A stretch of 64,000 nt of DNA from Planctomycetota bacterium (lineage in GTDB: Bacteria; Planctomycetota; UBA1135; UBA2386), in assembly GCA_020848735.1 (NCBI GenBank), contig JADLHO010000080.1, positions 1 through 64,000 of the forward strand. The letters run 5' to 3'. The notes under the pieces were generated by a model that was given only the letters and a program-made list of their open reading frames with translations, made no database searches and was not told the DNA's origin. Position numbers and translations under genes: made by a program. Of the stretch, positions 17,841 to 26,351 are shown piece after piece (within the stretch, counting starts at the first letter, position 1; every line of letters starts with the position of its first letter).

Positions 17841-19433
17841 TCACTCGGGGACGCGCAGGGCGCCCATGCCGTGCTCGAGGCGCGACTGCCCCACGCGGTA
17901 GTCCAATTGGTTGCGCAGGAGCCGGCGCCGTGCGTCGAGCAGTTCCTGGTTCCGCTGCTGCACTTCGAAGATCGTCCCGCGACCGACGCGCAGCAGCTCG
18001 CGCGAGGTGTCGAGCTGCGTCTCCGCGAGCCGCTGGCTCTCGCGCGCCGCGCGCACGCTCTCGGCGAGCGTCGCGAGATCGCGCAGCGCCGCGCGCACCT
18101 CGCGCACCACCGCGATCTCCGTCGCGTGGAGCTGTCGGCGGGCCTGCTCGAGCGCGACCAGCGCACGGTCGCGCGTCGCACGCGCCGAGCTGTTGCCGAT
18201 CGGGATCGAGAACTGGAGGCCGAGCCGCCAGTCGGGGTACTCCAGATCGGTCGCGTCGCGCCACGCATCGGGCGACGCCTCGCGCGTGCCGTCGGTCGAG
18301 TACTCGCCCACGAGGTCGAGCTGCGGCAGCAGCCCGCGCGAGGCCTCCTCCCAGGCGAGCTCCGCCGCCCGGACCGCGGAGCGCGCGACGACCATCTCCG
18401 GCCGCAGCTCGAGCGCCCGCTTCGCCGCGTCGCGCCAGTCCTCGGGCGGAGCATCGAAGGCGGTCTCGATCGGCGTGATCGGCCGGATGCCGCGCGTCCA
18501 GAGCCGCTCGTCGCGCTCCCCGAAGAGAAGCTCGCGGAGTTCGTCCTCGCGTCGGCGGATCTCGTTCTCGGCGCGGATGAGCGCCTCCTGCCGCCGCGCG
18601 ACGTCGGCCTCGTCGAAGACCCGGTCGCGTTCCGCGAGCTCGCGCACGCGGATGCGCTCGTTCGTGATGCGCAGCTGCTCGTTCGCGAGCTCGAGGGCCT
18701 GCGCATTGACGAGCCAATCCTCGCGCGCGAAGACGAGCTCCCAATAGGCGACGACGATCTGCAGCAGCGTGTCCTGCACCGATTGCTGGAAGCGCGCCTT
18801 CGCCCCGCTCACGCTCTCCTCGGCCGCATGCACGTCGTACAGCGCCGAGTCGGTCCATGCGCCGCGGAGCAGCGGCTGCGTCACGCGCCCCGTCAGCTCG
18901 AAGGTGTAGAGCCGCGAGGGGAAGCCCGAGATCGAGGCCGATTGACGCAGCCGCAGCGGTGCGAAGGCGACCTCGTAGAGCGCGCCCGTCGCGAGCCGCT
19001 GGCGGATGCCGAGTTCCCCGCCGGCGCTGCGCCGGACGATCTCCGGCTGGAACACGTTCGAGCTCGGGCTCTTGGTCTCCCCGAGGTCGGCGTTCCCGAA
19101 GAGCTCGGGCTCGAAGAAGCCCTCGGCGATGCGGACCTCGTGCGAACGCAGGAGGGGCGTCAGCTCCTCCGCCCGCAGCGGCAGGTTGTTCTGGCGCCCG
19201 AAGCGCAGGGCGTCGTCGAGCCGCAGTTCCAGCGGGCTCTCTCCGCCGAGATCCGTCGGGATCGGGATCGTGCTCGGCTCCTGCAGCGCGCCCCCCGGCA
19301 CGGTCGGCTTCGCCTGCGGGGGAACTGTCGGGTTCGTCGGAACGGCCGGATCCTGCTGCGCGCGTCCGCGGGCCGCGAATGCGGCCAGGACGAGCAGGGC
19401 AGACAGGCAAGGGAGCGGACGCGATTGCGGCAC
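17841..19433 (-). CDS. TolC-family outer membrane channel protein
   Basis: 530 aa from a GTG start with a signal peptide (LSALLVLAAFAARGRAQ). After a Pro-rich linker comes the outer-membrane-efflux-protein fold: two similar halves of long helices and beta segments, e.g. LRLDDALRFGRQNNLPLRAE at the start of the first half, NEQLRITNERIRVREL as a helix of the barrel tunnel, LRPEMVVARSAVRAAELAWEEA opening the second half, and SRELLRVGRGTIFEVQQRNQEL near the end. Family proteins form the export duct for tripartite efflux or type I secretion. No adaptor or pump gene is adjacent, so the substrate is unknown. Confidence 0.88.
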   Translation of the reverse strand: MPQSRPLPCLSALLVLAAFAARGRAQQDPAVPTNPTVPPQAKPTVPGGALQEPSTIPIPTDLGGESPLELRLDDALRFGRQNNLPLRAEELTPLLRSHEVRIAEGFFEPELFGNADLGETKSPSSNVFQPEIVRRSAGGELGIRQRLATGALYEVAFAPLRLRQSASISGFPSRLYTFELTGRVTQPLLRGAWTDSALYDVHAAEESVSGAKARFQQSVQDTLLQIVVAYWELVFAREDWLVNAQALELANEQLRITNERIRVRELAERDRVFDEADVARRQEALIRAENEIRRREDELRELLFGERDERLWTRGIRPITPIETAFDAPPEDWRDAAKRALELRPEMVVARSAVRAAELAWEEASRGLLPQLDLVGEYSTDGTREASPDAWRDATDLEYPDWRLGLQFSIPIGNSSARATRDRALVALEQARRQLHATEIAVVREVRAALRDLATLAESVRAARESQRLAETQLDTSRELLRVGRGTIFEVQQRNQELLDARRRLLRNQLDYRVGQSRLEHGMGALRVPE

Positions 19434-19540
19434 GGGCTGGGCTCGACTCCGGTGTGGTGTCGACGGGGCGACGGGGGCAGGGATGTTGTCGCATCACCCG
19501 GAGCGACGCAAACGCACGCTTCCCGATCCGCGGCGCCGCG

Positions 19541-21016
19541 CTACGCGTTCCGGCGGGGTCCCGGCACCCGACTGCCGAACCCGCGATCCTGGCCGCGTGC
19601 CGCGGCGTCCGAACAGAGCGCCAGCAGCAGTGCGGCGGTGTCGCGGAGTCCCGTCGGCGTCGGGAGCGCCGCGAGCCCGCGCAGCTCGAGCTGCAGCTCG
19701 GCCCAGCCCGCACGCAGCGGGTACTTGCTCCAGGTGTAGTGGACGAGCGCCGTGTAGTCGGGGAGCAGGAGGCGCGCGGGCCAGAACGCGAGCGCGGCAT
19801 CCGCGGCGGAGAGCTCGACGAGATCGCCGAAGCCGTAGGCGATCGCCGCGTGCAGCTCGGGAGTCTCGAAGCGCTGCATCCGCGCCAGACGCTCCTCGAG
19901 GTGCGCGGCGATCGACATGCGCGCACGCAGGCTGAGCGCGGCGTCCGCGCCGAAGGCCGGGGCGAGCGCGAGGACCCGGCCCGCCTCGGCGAGCCGCGGG
20001 GCGGGCTCCGTCCACGACAGCAGCGGCGGCCGACGGCCATCGGGCGCACGCTCGAGCGCCGCCTCGGCGAGCCGTTCGGCGCGCTGCGCGACGAAGGCCC
20101 CGAGCGCATCGGTCTCGAGGACCGCGAGATCGGCGAGCGCCGCGAGCGCGACCGCGGCGCGGCCCGCATCGAGGCGGTCGACCCGGCGCGCGAGCTCGTC
20201 GCGACAGGCATCGAGCAATTCGCGCCGCCCGCGGATCGCGCCCGATGCCAGCAGGGCGCGCAGCGCACAGGCGAGGTCCTCGACGTCGGGCTCGGCCTGC
20301 GCGAGCAGCTGGACCGTGCGCGCACCGAGTTCGTCGACGAGCCGCGTGACACGCGCCTCGACGTCGGCCGCTCCGGTGGCATACCGCCAGCGCGCGCGCA
20401 GCTCCGGGGAGGCCCGCCGCTCGAGCGCCGCACGCGTCTGCGCGAGCAGATTCTCCGCCGCCAGCCAATCGGCGAAGTCCGCGGGCAAGGGACGCGCCGC
20501 GAGGCGCTCCCAGGCGGCGACGAAGTCCGGCGCATCGATCGCCGGGGCGAGGACCGGCCGCAGCGCCGGGGCCGTGGGACGCGTGGCGTGGCCCAGCGCG
20601 ACGAACGCGCGCGGCGCCGTCGCCGACCAGTCGATGCGCGCCGTCGACGGCGCGGGGTCGACCGCGTCCGGCCGCACGTAGCGATTGCCGAGCCAGAGCA
20701 TCACGATCGCCACCGCCGCGGCGCGGAGCAGGAACCCGACCCGCGCCGCCACCGAGCGCTGCGGCAGGGCGTGCAGGCGCCGACGCCACTCGACCTCGCG
20801 CGCCATCGTCGCGAGGAACGCGGGATCGGTCGGCGTGCGGAGCGCCCGCATGCTCTCGAAGAGCGCGCGCGTCTCCGCGAGCTCGACCGCGAGTTCGAGC
20901 TCGCGACCGACGCGCGCCTGCATCGCAGCGCGCGACGCGGCGTCGCCCTCGCCGAGCGCGTAGCCGACGATGTCGAGCGCGTCGTCGTCGCGGTCGTGGT
21001 CGGAGTCGCGGTTCAT
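19541..21016 (-). CDS. Putative membrane-bound anti-sigma factor-like protein
   Basis: 491 aa from ATG 21016. It begins with an acidic region and a helical stretch (LDIVGYALGEGDAASRAAMQARV) like the N-terminal sigma-binding part of anti-sigma factors, has one membrane helix near 105 (AARVGFLLRAAAVAIVMLWLG), and then a large all-helical outer domain of about 360 residues with no family I recognise. No zinc-binding H-x3-C-x2-C motif is present. The gene starts 48 bp after the ECF sigma gene in the same direction, and the position strongly suggests it controls that sigma factor. The long outer domain could be the sensor. Confidence 0.6.
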   Translation of the reverse strand: MNRDSDHDRDDDALDIVGYALGEGDAASRAAMQARVGRELELAVELAETRALFESMRALRTPTDPAFLATMAREVEWRRRLHALPQRSVAARVGFLLRAAAVAIVMLWLGNRYVRPDAVDPAPSTARIDWSATAPRAFVALGHATRPTAPALRPVLAPAIDAPDFVAAWERLAARPLPADFADWLAAENLLAQTRAALERRASPELRARWRYATGAADVEARVTRLVDELGARTVQLLAQAEPDVEDLACALRALLASGAIRGRRELLDACRDELARRVDRLDAGRAAVALAALADLAVLETDALGAFVAQRAERLAEAALERAPDGRRPPLLSWTEPAPRLAEAGRVLALAPAFGADAALSLRARMSIAAHLEERLARMQRFETPELHAAIAYGFGDLVELSAADAALAFWPARLLLPDYTALVHYTWSKYPLRAGWAELQLELRGLAALPTPTGLRDTAALLLALCSDAAARGQDRGFGSRVPGPRRNA

Positions 21017-21064
21017 CGGAGCGAGGGGCGGGAGGCGAGGGAGGCGTGGGAGGCGCGCAGCGAT

Positions 21065-21745
21065 TCAGGCGCCGCCGACGCGCCGCAGGGAGGCGTTCAT
21101 CCCGGCGCGAAACGGTCCGCCTTCGACGCACCGTTCCTGATCTCCGAGCAACTCACGGAGCGCGCGCACCGAGTTGTGCATGCGCGACTTGACGGTGCCG
21201 ACCGGGATGCCGAGCACGTCGGCGACCTGGCCGTAGGGCAGCTCCTGGTAGACCGCGAGCTCGAAGACGAGCCGATGCGGCTCGGAGAGTCGCTCGAGGC
21301 CATCGCGCAGGCGCCGCTTCTCCTCGGCGTCGGTCGCGCAGTCGCTCGGGTCGGGAGCGCTCGACGAGGGCTCGAAGCCGTCGAGCAGCGCCTGGTCGAG
21401 GGAGTAGAAGCGGGCCTGGGGACGCGAGGCGCGGTAGTGGTCGATCCAGAGGTTCGTCGCGATGCGGAACAGGTAGGTCGAGAGCTTGCCCTCGGGCCGA
21501 TACCCGCGAACCCCCCGCAGGAGCTTCAGGAAGAGGCACTGCGTGAGGTCCTCCGCGCGCGCGAGGTCCCAGCTCAGGCGGTAGAAGAACTGGATCAGGC
21601 GGTCCTGATACTCCGTCACGATCGCGTCGAAGGCCGCGCGATCCCCGTCGCGGAAGCGCGCGAGCAGGTCGGTGCCGAGTTCCGGATCGGCCGGTTTCGG
21701 TCGCGCGGCTTCACGCGGGGTTTCGCGAGCGGGACGGGGTCGCAT
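21065..21745 (-). CDS. ECF-type RNA polymerase sigma factor
   Basis: 226 aa. Region 2 lies at about 27-107: FRDGDRAAFDAIVTEYQDRL, the -10 recognition segment DLTQCLFLKLLRGVRGY and FRIATNLWIDHYR. After a 40-residue acidic linker, region 4 (about 148-195) reads LSEPHRLVFELAVYQELPYGQVADVLGIPVGTVKSRMH, a helix-turn-helix for -35 contact. The first about 20 residues are a basic/Pro tail. It is the first gene of a run with the anti-sigma-like, TolC-like and HEAT lipoprotein genes, so it may autoregulate that run. Confidence 0.92.
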   Translation of the reverse strand: MRPRPARETPREAARPKPADPELGTDLLARFRDGDRAAFDAIVTEYQDRLIQFFYRLSWDLARAEDLTQCLFLKLLRGVRGYRPEGKLSTYLFRIATNLWIDHYRASRPQARFYSLDQALLDGFEPSSSAPDPSDCATDAEEKRRLRDGLERLSEPHRLVFELAVYQELPYGQVADVLGIPVGTVKSRMHNSVRALRELLGDQERCVEGGPFRAGMNASLRRVGGA

Positions 21746-21810
21746 GTGCGGGCAGAACGATATCGGCAGCCGTCCGGTTCAGTCTGGCCTCGCGAGCGCC
21801 CGGCCGCCGC

Positions 21811-22305
21811 TCACGACCAGCCCATGCCGGCGGCCTCGACGAGCCCGTCGAGCCAGTCGAAGCCCTGCTCCGCGCTGAGCTCGGCGCTGCGGCCCTCGCC
21901 CCCGTCCGGGCGCGGACCGAGCCGCACGGTGAGCGTGCGCGGCGGCAGGTACTCCGCGATGCGATCCGCCCACTCGACCACCGCCACGCCGCGGCGTTCG
22001 TCGAGCCAGGCGAGCCCCCCGTCGGCGAGGAAGGCCCTGGTCTTCTCGGCGAGGTAGGCGTCGACGTGGATCATCGGCACGGGTCCCTCGTGCTCGACGA
22101 CGAGGAGATAGGTCGGACTCGCGACCGCCCCCGGGTCCTCGACGCGCAGCCCTCTCGCCACACCGCGGGCCAGCGCCGTCTTCCCGGCCCCCAGTTCGCC
22201 GATCAGCGCGAGCAGTTCGCCGGGCCGCAGCCGCGCGCCGAGCCAGGCCCCGAGCGCCTCCGTCTCGGCGGCGCTCCTCAGGAGGAGTCGGACGCGACGG
22301 GTCAT
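21811..22305 (-). CDS. tsaE: tRNA threonylcarbamoyladenosine biosynthesis ATPase TsaE
   Basis: 164 aa. Walker A GELGAGKT at 36-43, the SPTYLLVVEHEG segment at about 64 and VVEWADRIAEYLPP at about 110 fit the YjeE/TsaE fold. TsaE supports the TsaB-TsaD complex that makes t6A37 on ANN-decoding tRNAs. The ATG overlaps the thiL stop (ATGA), so translation of the two genes is coupled; thiL-tsaE linkage has no obvious pathway meaning. Confidence 0.9.
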   Translation of the reverse strand: MTRRVRLLLRSAAETEALGAWLGARLRPGELLALIGELGAGKTALARGVARGLRVEDPGAVASPTYLLVVEHEGPVPMIHVDAYLAEKTRAFLADGGLAWLDERRGVAVVEWADRIAEYLPPRTLTVRLGPRPDGGEGRSAELSAEQGFDWLDGLVEAAGMGWS

Positions 22306-23255
22306 GGGACGTGTTGCCAGCCCTTCGGCTCGACGCGTTGCCGCCCGTCGGCCGTTTCGAGCCAGAGCCCCGGCTCCGCGACCAGGCGCCCGATCGGTCG
22401 CCGCGCCGCGCGCAGGCACGCGAGCCCCGGCCATCGCAGCCGGGGCGACGCGGCGACGAGCAGTTCGTGGTCCTCCCCGTCGCCGAGCGCGTGCTCGAGG
22501 GCCGTGCGGCCGTCGCGCCGCGCGAGGCGCCGGGCGGAAGCCGCGATGGGGATGGCGGCGGCGTCGAGCACGGCACCCGGCACGTCCGAGGCGCGGAGCA
22601 GGGTCCAGAGGTCGACGAGCAGGCCGTCGCTGACGTCGATCGCCGCGCGCACGCCCGGCAGTCGGGCGAGCGCCTCGCCGGCCGCGACGCGCGGCTCGAA
22701 GCGCAGATGCCGACCGAGGCGCGAGCCGCCGAGCGGACCGGTGACGTGGAGCGTGTCGCCGACCCGTGCGCCCGAGCGCCGCAGCGCGCGGCCCGTCAGG
22801 CGCCCGAGCGCGGTCACGGTGACGACGAGGGGTCCGTCGGCGACCGCGACGTCGCCGCCGACGACCTGCGCGCCGCCGGCGCCGGCCGCCGCCCGGAGGC
22901 CCGCGAAGAGCTGGCGCTGGGCGCGCGGCGTCGTGCCCCTGCGGAACACGATCGACACGAGCAGGAACTCGGGCCGCGCCCCCATCGCCGCGAGGTCCGA
23001 GACGTTGCGGTTGATCACCTTGCGCGCGACGAGTGCCCGCGGCGTGCGCGCATCGAAGTGCACGCCTTCGACGACGGGGTCGCAGGCGAGCACGAGCTCC
23101 CGCGACGCGCAGCGCACGACGGCCGCGTCGTCGCCGATCCCGATCGGCACGCGCGCGGGGTCGCGCGGGAAGAATCCGGCGAGCCACGCGGTGAGCGCGC
23201 GTTCGGGGGGCACGCGCGCGGCGGCTCCACGGCGGGCTCGGGAAGGCGAGGCCAT
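22302..23255 (-). CDS. thiL: Thiamine-monophosphate kinase
   Basis: 317 aa. ThiL phosphorylates thiamine monophosphate to the active diphosphate form with ATP. It shows the PurM/ThiL-type ATP-binding fold: GIGDDAAVV near the start, ACDPVVEGVHFD, VINRNVSDLAAMGARPEFLLVS, GGDVAVADGPLVVTVTALG, the VTGPLGGSRLG loop and AAIDVSDGLLVDLW in the C-terminal half. The ATG at 23255 was chosen because it precedes the family N-terminus. It sits between a small membrane protein gene and tsaE, downstream of a ThiE/TenI-like gene, giving a small thiamine cluster. Confidence 0.9.
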   Translation of the reverse strand: MASPSRARRGAAARVPPERALTAWLAGFFPRDPARVPIGIGDDAAVVRCASRELVLACDPVVEGVHFDARTPRALVARKVINRNVSDLAAMGARPEFLLVSIVFRRGTTPRAQRQLFAGLRAAAGAGGAQVVGGDVAVADGPLVVTVTALGRLTGRALRRSGARVGDTLHVTGPLGGSRLGRHLRFEPRVAAGEALARLPGVRAAIDVSDGLLVDLWTLLRASDVPGAVLDAAAIPIAASARRLARRDGRTALEHALGDGEDHELLVAASPRLRWPGLACLRAARRPIGRLVAEPGLWLETADGRQRVEPKGWQHVP

Positions 23256-23265
23256 CGATCGCCGC

Positions 23266-23646
23266 TCAGCGGAGTCCCGCCGGCGCGGGCTCCGACGAGG
23301 ACACGAAACCGCTGAGCACGAGACCGCGTACGGCGGCGCGCGGCACGCCCTCGGGGAAGGCCTTGCCGCCCGCGTCCGCGAGCCGGACGAGCTCGCCGTC
23401 CGCACGCTCGACGCGCACGAGCGCGAGGCCGTCGGCCGTCGCGAGGAAGACCACCGAACCCGCCGGCAGCTCGGCGGGTCGCTTCGCGACGAGACAGGAG
23501 GTCCCGGCCGGATAGGCGTCGGTGAGGAGCAGCTCGCCGCCAGGCACCGTGAGGAAGCCGTAGTGCAGGTAGAGCAGCAGACCGGACGCGAGGGCCAAGG
23601 GGAGGATCGCGCGGCGCAGCCAGCGGGCCAGCGTGTTGGGAGTCAC
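23266..23646 (-). CDS. Small membrane protein resembling a degenerate S26 signal-peptidase fold
   Basis: 126 aa from a GTG overlapping the thiE-like stop (GTGA). One N-terminal membrane helix (ILPLALASGLLLYLHYGFL) is followed by a compact beta domain: LLLTDAYPAGTSCLVAKRP, LPAGSVVFLATADG and LALVRVERADGELVRLAD. The order of elements recalls the S24/S26 fold (P-x-G-x-x-V-L-V, G-D-V-V-x-F, then K-R-V), but the Ser of the Ser/Lys dyad is not seen (TDAYPAG) and the Lys position is Arg. It is either an inactive signal-peptidase relative or an unrelated protein; family assignment is tentative. The coding status is supported by the tight spacing on both sides. Confidence 0.6.
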   Translation of the reverse strand: MTPNTLARWLRRAILPLALASGLLLYLHYGFLTVPGGELLLTDAYPAGTSCLVAKRPAELPAGSVVFLATADGLALVRVERADGELVRLADAGGKAFPEGVPRAAVRGLVLSGFVSSSEPAPAGLR

Positions 23647-24290
23647 GGCGGGCCGAGGATAGCGTCGACCGCACGCACGAGCGCGGCCGCGCGCGCGGGC
23701 GCGTCCGCATCGTCGATCGCGAGTGCGCCGAGCACGGCGAAGCCGCAGGGCCAGGTGCCGGGCGGCAGCGCGGCGAGCGTCGTCGCCGTGAAGCCGCCGA
23801 GCCAGAGGACCGGGCTCGTCGTCTGCGCCATGAGCGCACGTGCGCCCGCGACGCCGAGCGGAATCGCCGCCGGCTTGCTCGCCGTCGCGAGGACCGGCGC
23901 GAGGACGAGCCCATCCGCGGCGCGCGCCGCGCGCAGCTCCTCCGCATCGTGCGCACTCGCCGAGACCAGCGCACCCGCCGGCAGGCGCGCGCGCAGCGCC
24001 GCGACGCGCGCGGGGCCCGCCTTCAGGTGCACCCCATGGGCGAGTCCGAAGCCCACGAGCCCGGGCCGCTCGTTGACGAACAGGACGCCGCCGAGCGCGT
24101 CGAGGCGCGCCCGCCACGACGCGAGCCGCGGCGCGAGTGCCTCGTCCGGCAGCGAGGGCTCGCGCACCTGCACGGCGCGCACCCCACCCGTGAGCGCGGC
24201 GCCCACGAGACGATCGAGCCGCGCGAGGTCGCCCTGCCCGTCGCTGACGAGCACGAGTCGCAGCGCCCGCCGCAGCCGTGCGTCGTCCAT
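23643..24290 (-). CDS. ThiE/TenI-family protein, substrate residues altered
   Basis: 215 aa TIM-barrel protein of the thiamine-phosphate synthase/TenI group: VLVSDGQGDLARL, AVQVREPSLPDEALA, VLFVNERPGLVGFGLAHGVHLKAG, LVSASAHDAEELRAA, and LWLGGFTATTLAALPP. True ThiE carries Q-x-R-x-K at the second segment; here it is QVREP, with no Lys, and the phosphate-side H-L-G-Q reads HLKA. Synthase activity is therefore uncertain; a TenI-like role in thiamine salvage is equally possible. It lies 3 bp after the helicase-associated gene and is followed by the small membrane protein and thiL. Confidence 0.75.
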   Translation of the reverse strand: MDDARLRRALRLVLVSDGQGDLARLDRLVGAALTGGVRAVQVREPSLPDEALAPRLASWRARLDALGGVLFVNERPGLVGFGLAHGVHLKAGPARVAALRARLPAGALVSASAHDAEELRAARAADGLVLAPVLATASKPAAIPLGVAGARALMAQTTSPVLWLGGFTATTLAALPPGTWPCGFAVLGALAIDDADAPARAAALVRAVDAILGPP

Positions 24291-24293
24291 CGA

Positions 24294-26351
24294 TCAGCGT
24301 CCGTCGTCGTCGTCGGGCTCGCGCGGCTCGTCACGCCGCTCGATGAGGAAGCCCAGATCGCGCGCGAGCTCCTGCAGGCGATCGAGGTCGACCGTGCGGC
24401 GGAGCTTCACGCTGACCGGACAGCTCCGCTCCGCGACGCCCTTGCCGAGCGCCGGTTGCGCGACGAAGCGATCGATCAGCTCCGCGCGGCGCGCGCGCAG
24501 CGTGCGGTGTTCGTCGAGCACGAGCACCCCGGCCTGATCGCCCCAGTCCTCGAGGCTGTAGACGATGTTCTGCGGCAGCGGCACGCGGCTCCGGTCGGTG
24601 AGCTCCTGCACGATCTGCGCGAGGGTCATCCCGTCCTGGAGCGCGCCGTGCACCGAGTCCTTCGTCAGGCGGAAGTGATGCACGTGGTCGCTCTTCTGCC
24701 GCTCGCAGAAGCGATCGAAGGCGTGGACGACCTCGTGCTCGTCGTCGCCGGGGAAGAGCAGGACCTCGAAGTCGGGGTTGACGACCGCCGACGAACGCGC
24801 GCCACCGACGTCGCCCGCGGCCTCGCCGCCGAGGAGCTCCGCGCCGAGGCGCGAGATGCGGATCGCGACGGGACGGCCATCGCGCAGTCCGAGTTCGACG
24901 AGTCCGAGCGGATAGAGGCGACGCTTCACCCAGTCGGCGAGGTGCAGGCAGAGCTGGTGCACGCTCTCCGTCGGCACGTAGTCGCCGCCCTTGAAGCGCG
25001 ACGCGAAGTAGTCCTCGACGTGGAGTTCGTCGAGCTTGCCGAGGTAGCCGTTCCGCGCGAGGAAGGGCACGAACAGCGCCTCGTGCCAGACGTCGGGCTG
25101 CAGGCGTCGCAGCAGGCGCAGCAGGATGCGCCGCAGGCGCACCTGGTGGTAGTGCTCGCCCTGTGCCGCACGCTCCTCGACCGCGAACGCGAGCATCGAT
25201 CGGAGCTTGTCGAGCAGGCCGAGGCCCTCGAAGTCCATCCCCGTCGGCGAGAGCTTCAGGCCGCGCTCACCGCTGCGCTCGACGAAGCGCCGCGAGAGAC
25301 AGAACTGGTAGATGAAGCGCGCCTGGGTCTCGGCCGGCATGTAGCCGCCGGGGATCGCGAGGAACGACTTGGTGATCCGCTTGCTCGAGGCCTTGTAGAG
25401 CAGGCCGTCGACGGTGAACTGCACGCGCGTCGAGCCGACCTCGCGCAGGAAGCGGCCGACGTTGCCCACCAGATCCACGCCGCTCGCCAGCGGCTCGTCG
25501 ACGCGCGGTTCCCCGTGCTCGGCGCTCCAGCCCTGCAGACAGGCGAGCGCGATCTCGTAGAAGACGACGATCGTCTTCTCCACCGACTCGATGCCGAAGC
25601 GATCGAGGCGCAGCGCCGCGACCGTGCCGAGCATCGCATCCTCGAAGCACTTGCGGACGAGGTCGAGGTCGACCTCGATCTCGAGATCGGCCGCGACGCG
25701 CGGCAGCTCCGCCGCCGGCATCACGCCGCCGTACACCGCGAGCGCCCGGTCGAAGACCGCCCGCACCGCCGCCGGCAGGGCCCGCACGCGCGTCCGGATG
25801 GACCCGTCGAGCAGGTAGATCTTGTAGACGCGGCGCGCGTGCTCGAGCGCCTTCTCGCGGCCGTCGGGGTCCTGCTCCGCGCGGCGGTAGTAGCGCTCCT
25901 GCAGGAAGCCCTTCAGCGAGAGCGTCCCCTTCAACTCGGCCTCGAGGCGACGGCGCTGCTCGAGGATGCTCGAGGCGAGTTCCGCCGGCACCGCCCAGGA
26001 CTCCTGACCCTCGACCGGGAAGAGGAAGCCCTCGCGCATCAGCGCGACGAGCGAGGCCTCGACCTCGAAGCGCGAGCGGAACGCCGCCTGCTGCACGTTG
26101 AGCAGGTCCCGGACGTCGCGCCGGTGCTGCTGCTGCGCGAGGAAGCCCTCGAGCAGGTCCGCGAGCTTCTCGGGGAGCTCCTTCACGCGGCGCTGGACGA
26201 GCTCACCGTCGGTCATCCGCGTCAGGAGCAGGCGGACGAGGTGTGCGCGTCGCTCGTTGCCGTCGCAGGCGGCGCCCCAGCGCTCGAGCGTGCTGCGCAG
26301 GTCGCGCTCCGAATGGCCGCGCACGAGCGTGCGAAGCGTCACGTTGCCCAT
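24294..26351 (-). CDS. XPB partner: helicase-associated (Helicase_C_3-type) protein
   Basis: 685 aa from ATG 26351, which overlaps the XPB stop by 13 bases. The N-terminal half is helical with winged-helix-like segments (SLVALMREGFLFPVEGQ, VQFTVDGLLYKASSKRIT). The C-terminal part, about 520-640, has the XPB/Ssl2-like conserved pattern: VVNPDFEVLLFPGDDE, FCERQKSDHVHHFRLTKDSV, MTLAQIVQELTDRSRVPLPQ and IVYSLEDWGDQAGVLVLDEH. Proteins of this family lie next to XPB helicases in actinobacteria (Rv0862c beside Rv0861c in M. tuberculosis, from memory). No nuclease motif is evident. A DNA-binding or XPB-regulating role is inferred from the domain and the gene pairing. Confidence 0.8.
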   Translation of the reverse strand: MGNVTLRTLVRGHSERDLRSTLERWGAACDGNERRAHLVRLLLTRMTDGELVQRRVKELPEKLADLLEGFLAQQQHRRDVRDLLNVQQAAFRSRFEVEASLVALMREGFLFPVEGQESWAVPAELASSILEQRRRLEAELKGTLSLKGFLQERYYRRAEQDPDGREKALEHARRVYKIYLLDGSIRTRVRALPAAVRAVFDRALAVYGGVMPAAELPRVAADLEIEVDLDLVRKCFEDAMLGTVAALRLDRFGIESVEKTIVVFYEIALACLQGWSAEHGEPRVDEPLASGVDLVGNVGRFLREVGSTRVQFTVDGLLYKASSKRITKSFLAIPGGYMPAETQARFIYQFCLSRRFVERSGERGLKLSPTGMDFEGLGLLDKLRSMLAFAVEERAAQGEHYHQVRLRRILLRLLRRLQPDVWHEALFVPFLARNGYLGKLDELHVEDYFASRFKGGDYVPTESVHQLCLHLADWVKRRLYPLGLVELGLRDGRPVAIRISRLGAELLGGEAAGDVGGARSSAVVNPDFEVLLFPGDDEHEVVHAFDRFCERQKSDHVHHFRLTKDSVHGALQDGMTLAQIVQELTDRSRVPLPQNIVYSLEDWGDQAGVLVLDEHRTLRARRAELIDRFVAQPALGKGVAERSCPVSVKLRRTVDLDRLQELARDLGFLIERRDEPREPDDDDGR

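Noticed and set aside
18857-22057. A 1066-codon plus-strand frame opposite the TolC, anti-sigma, sigma and tsaE genes
   Set aside because: Basic shadow composition, no signal or motif, and full overlap with four supported genes.
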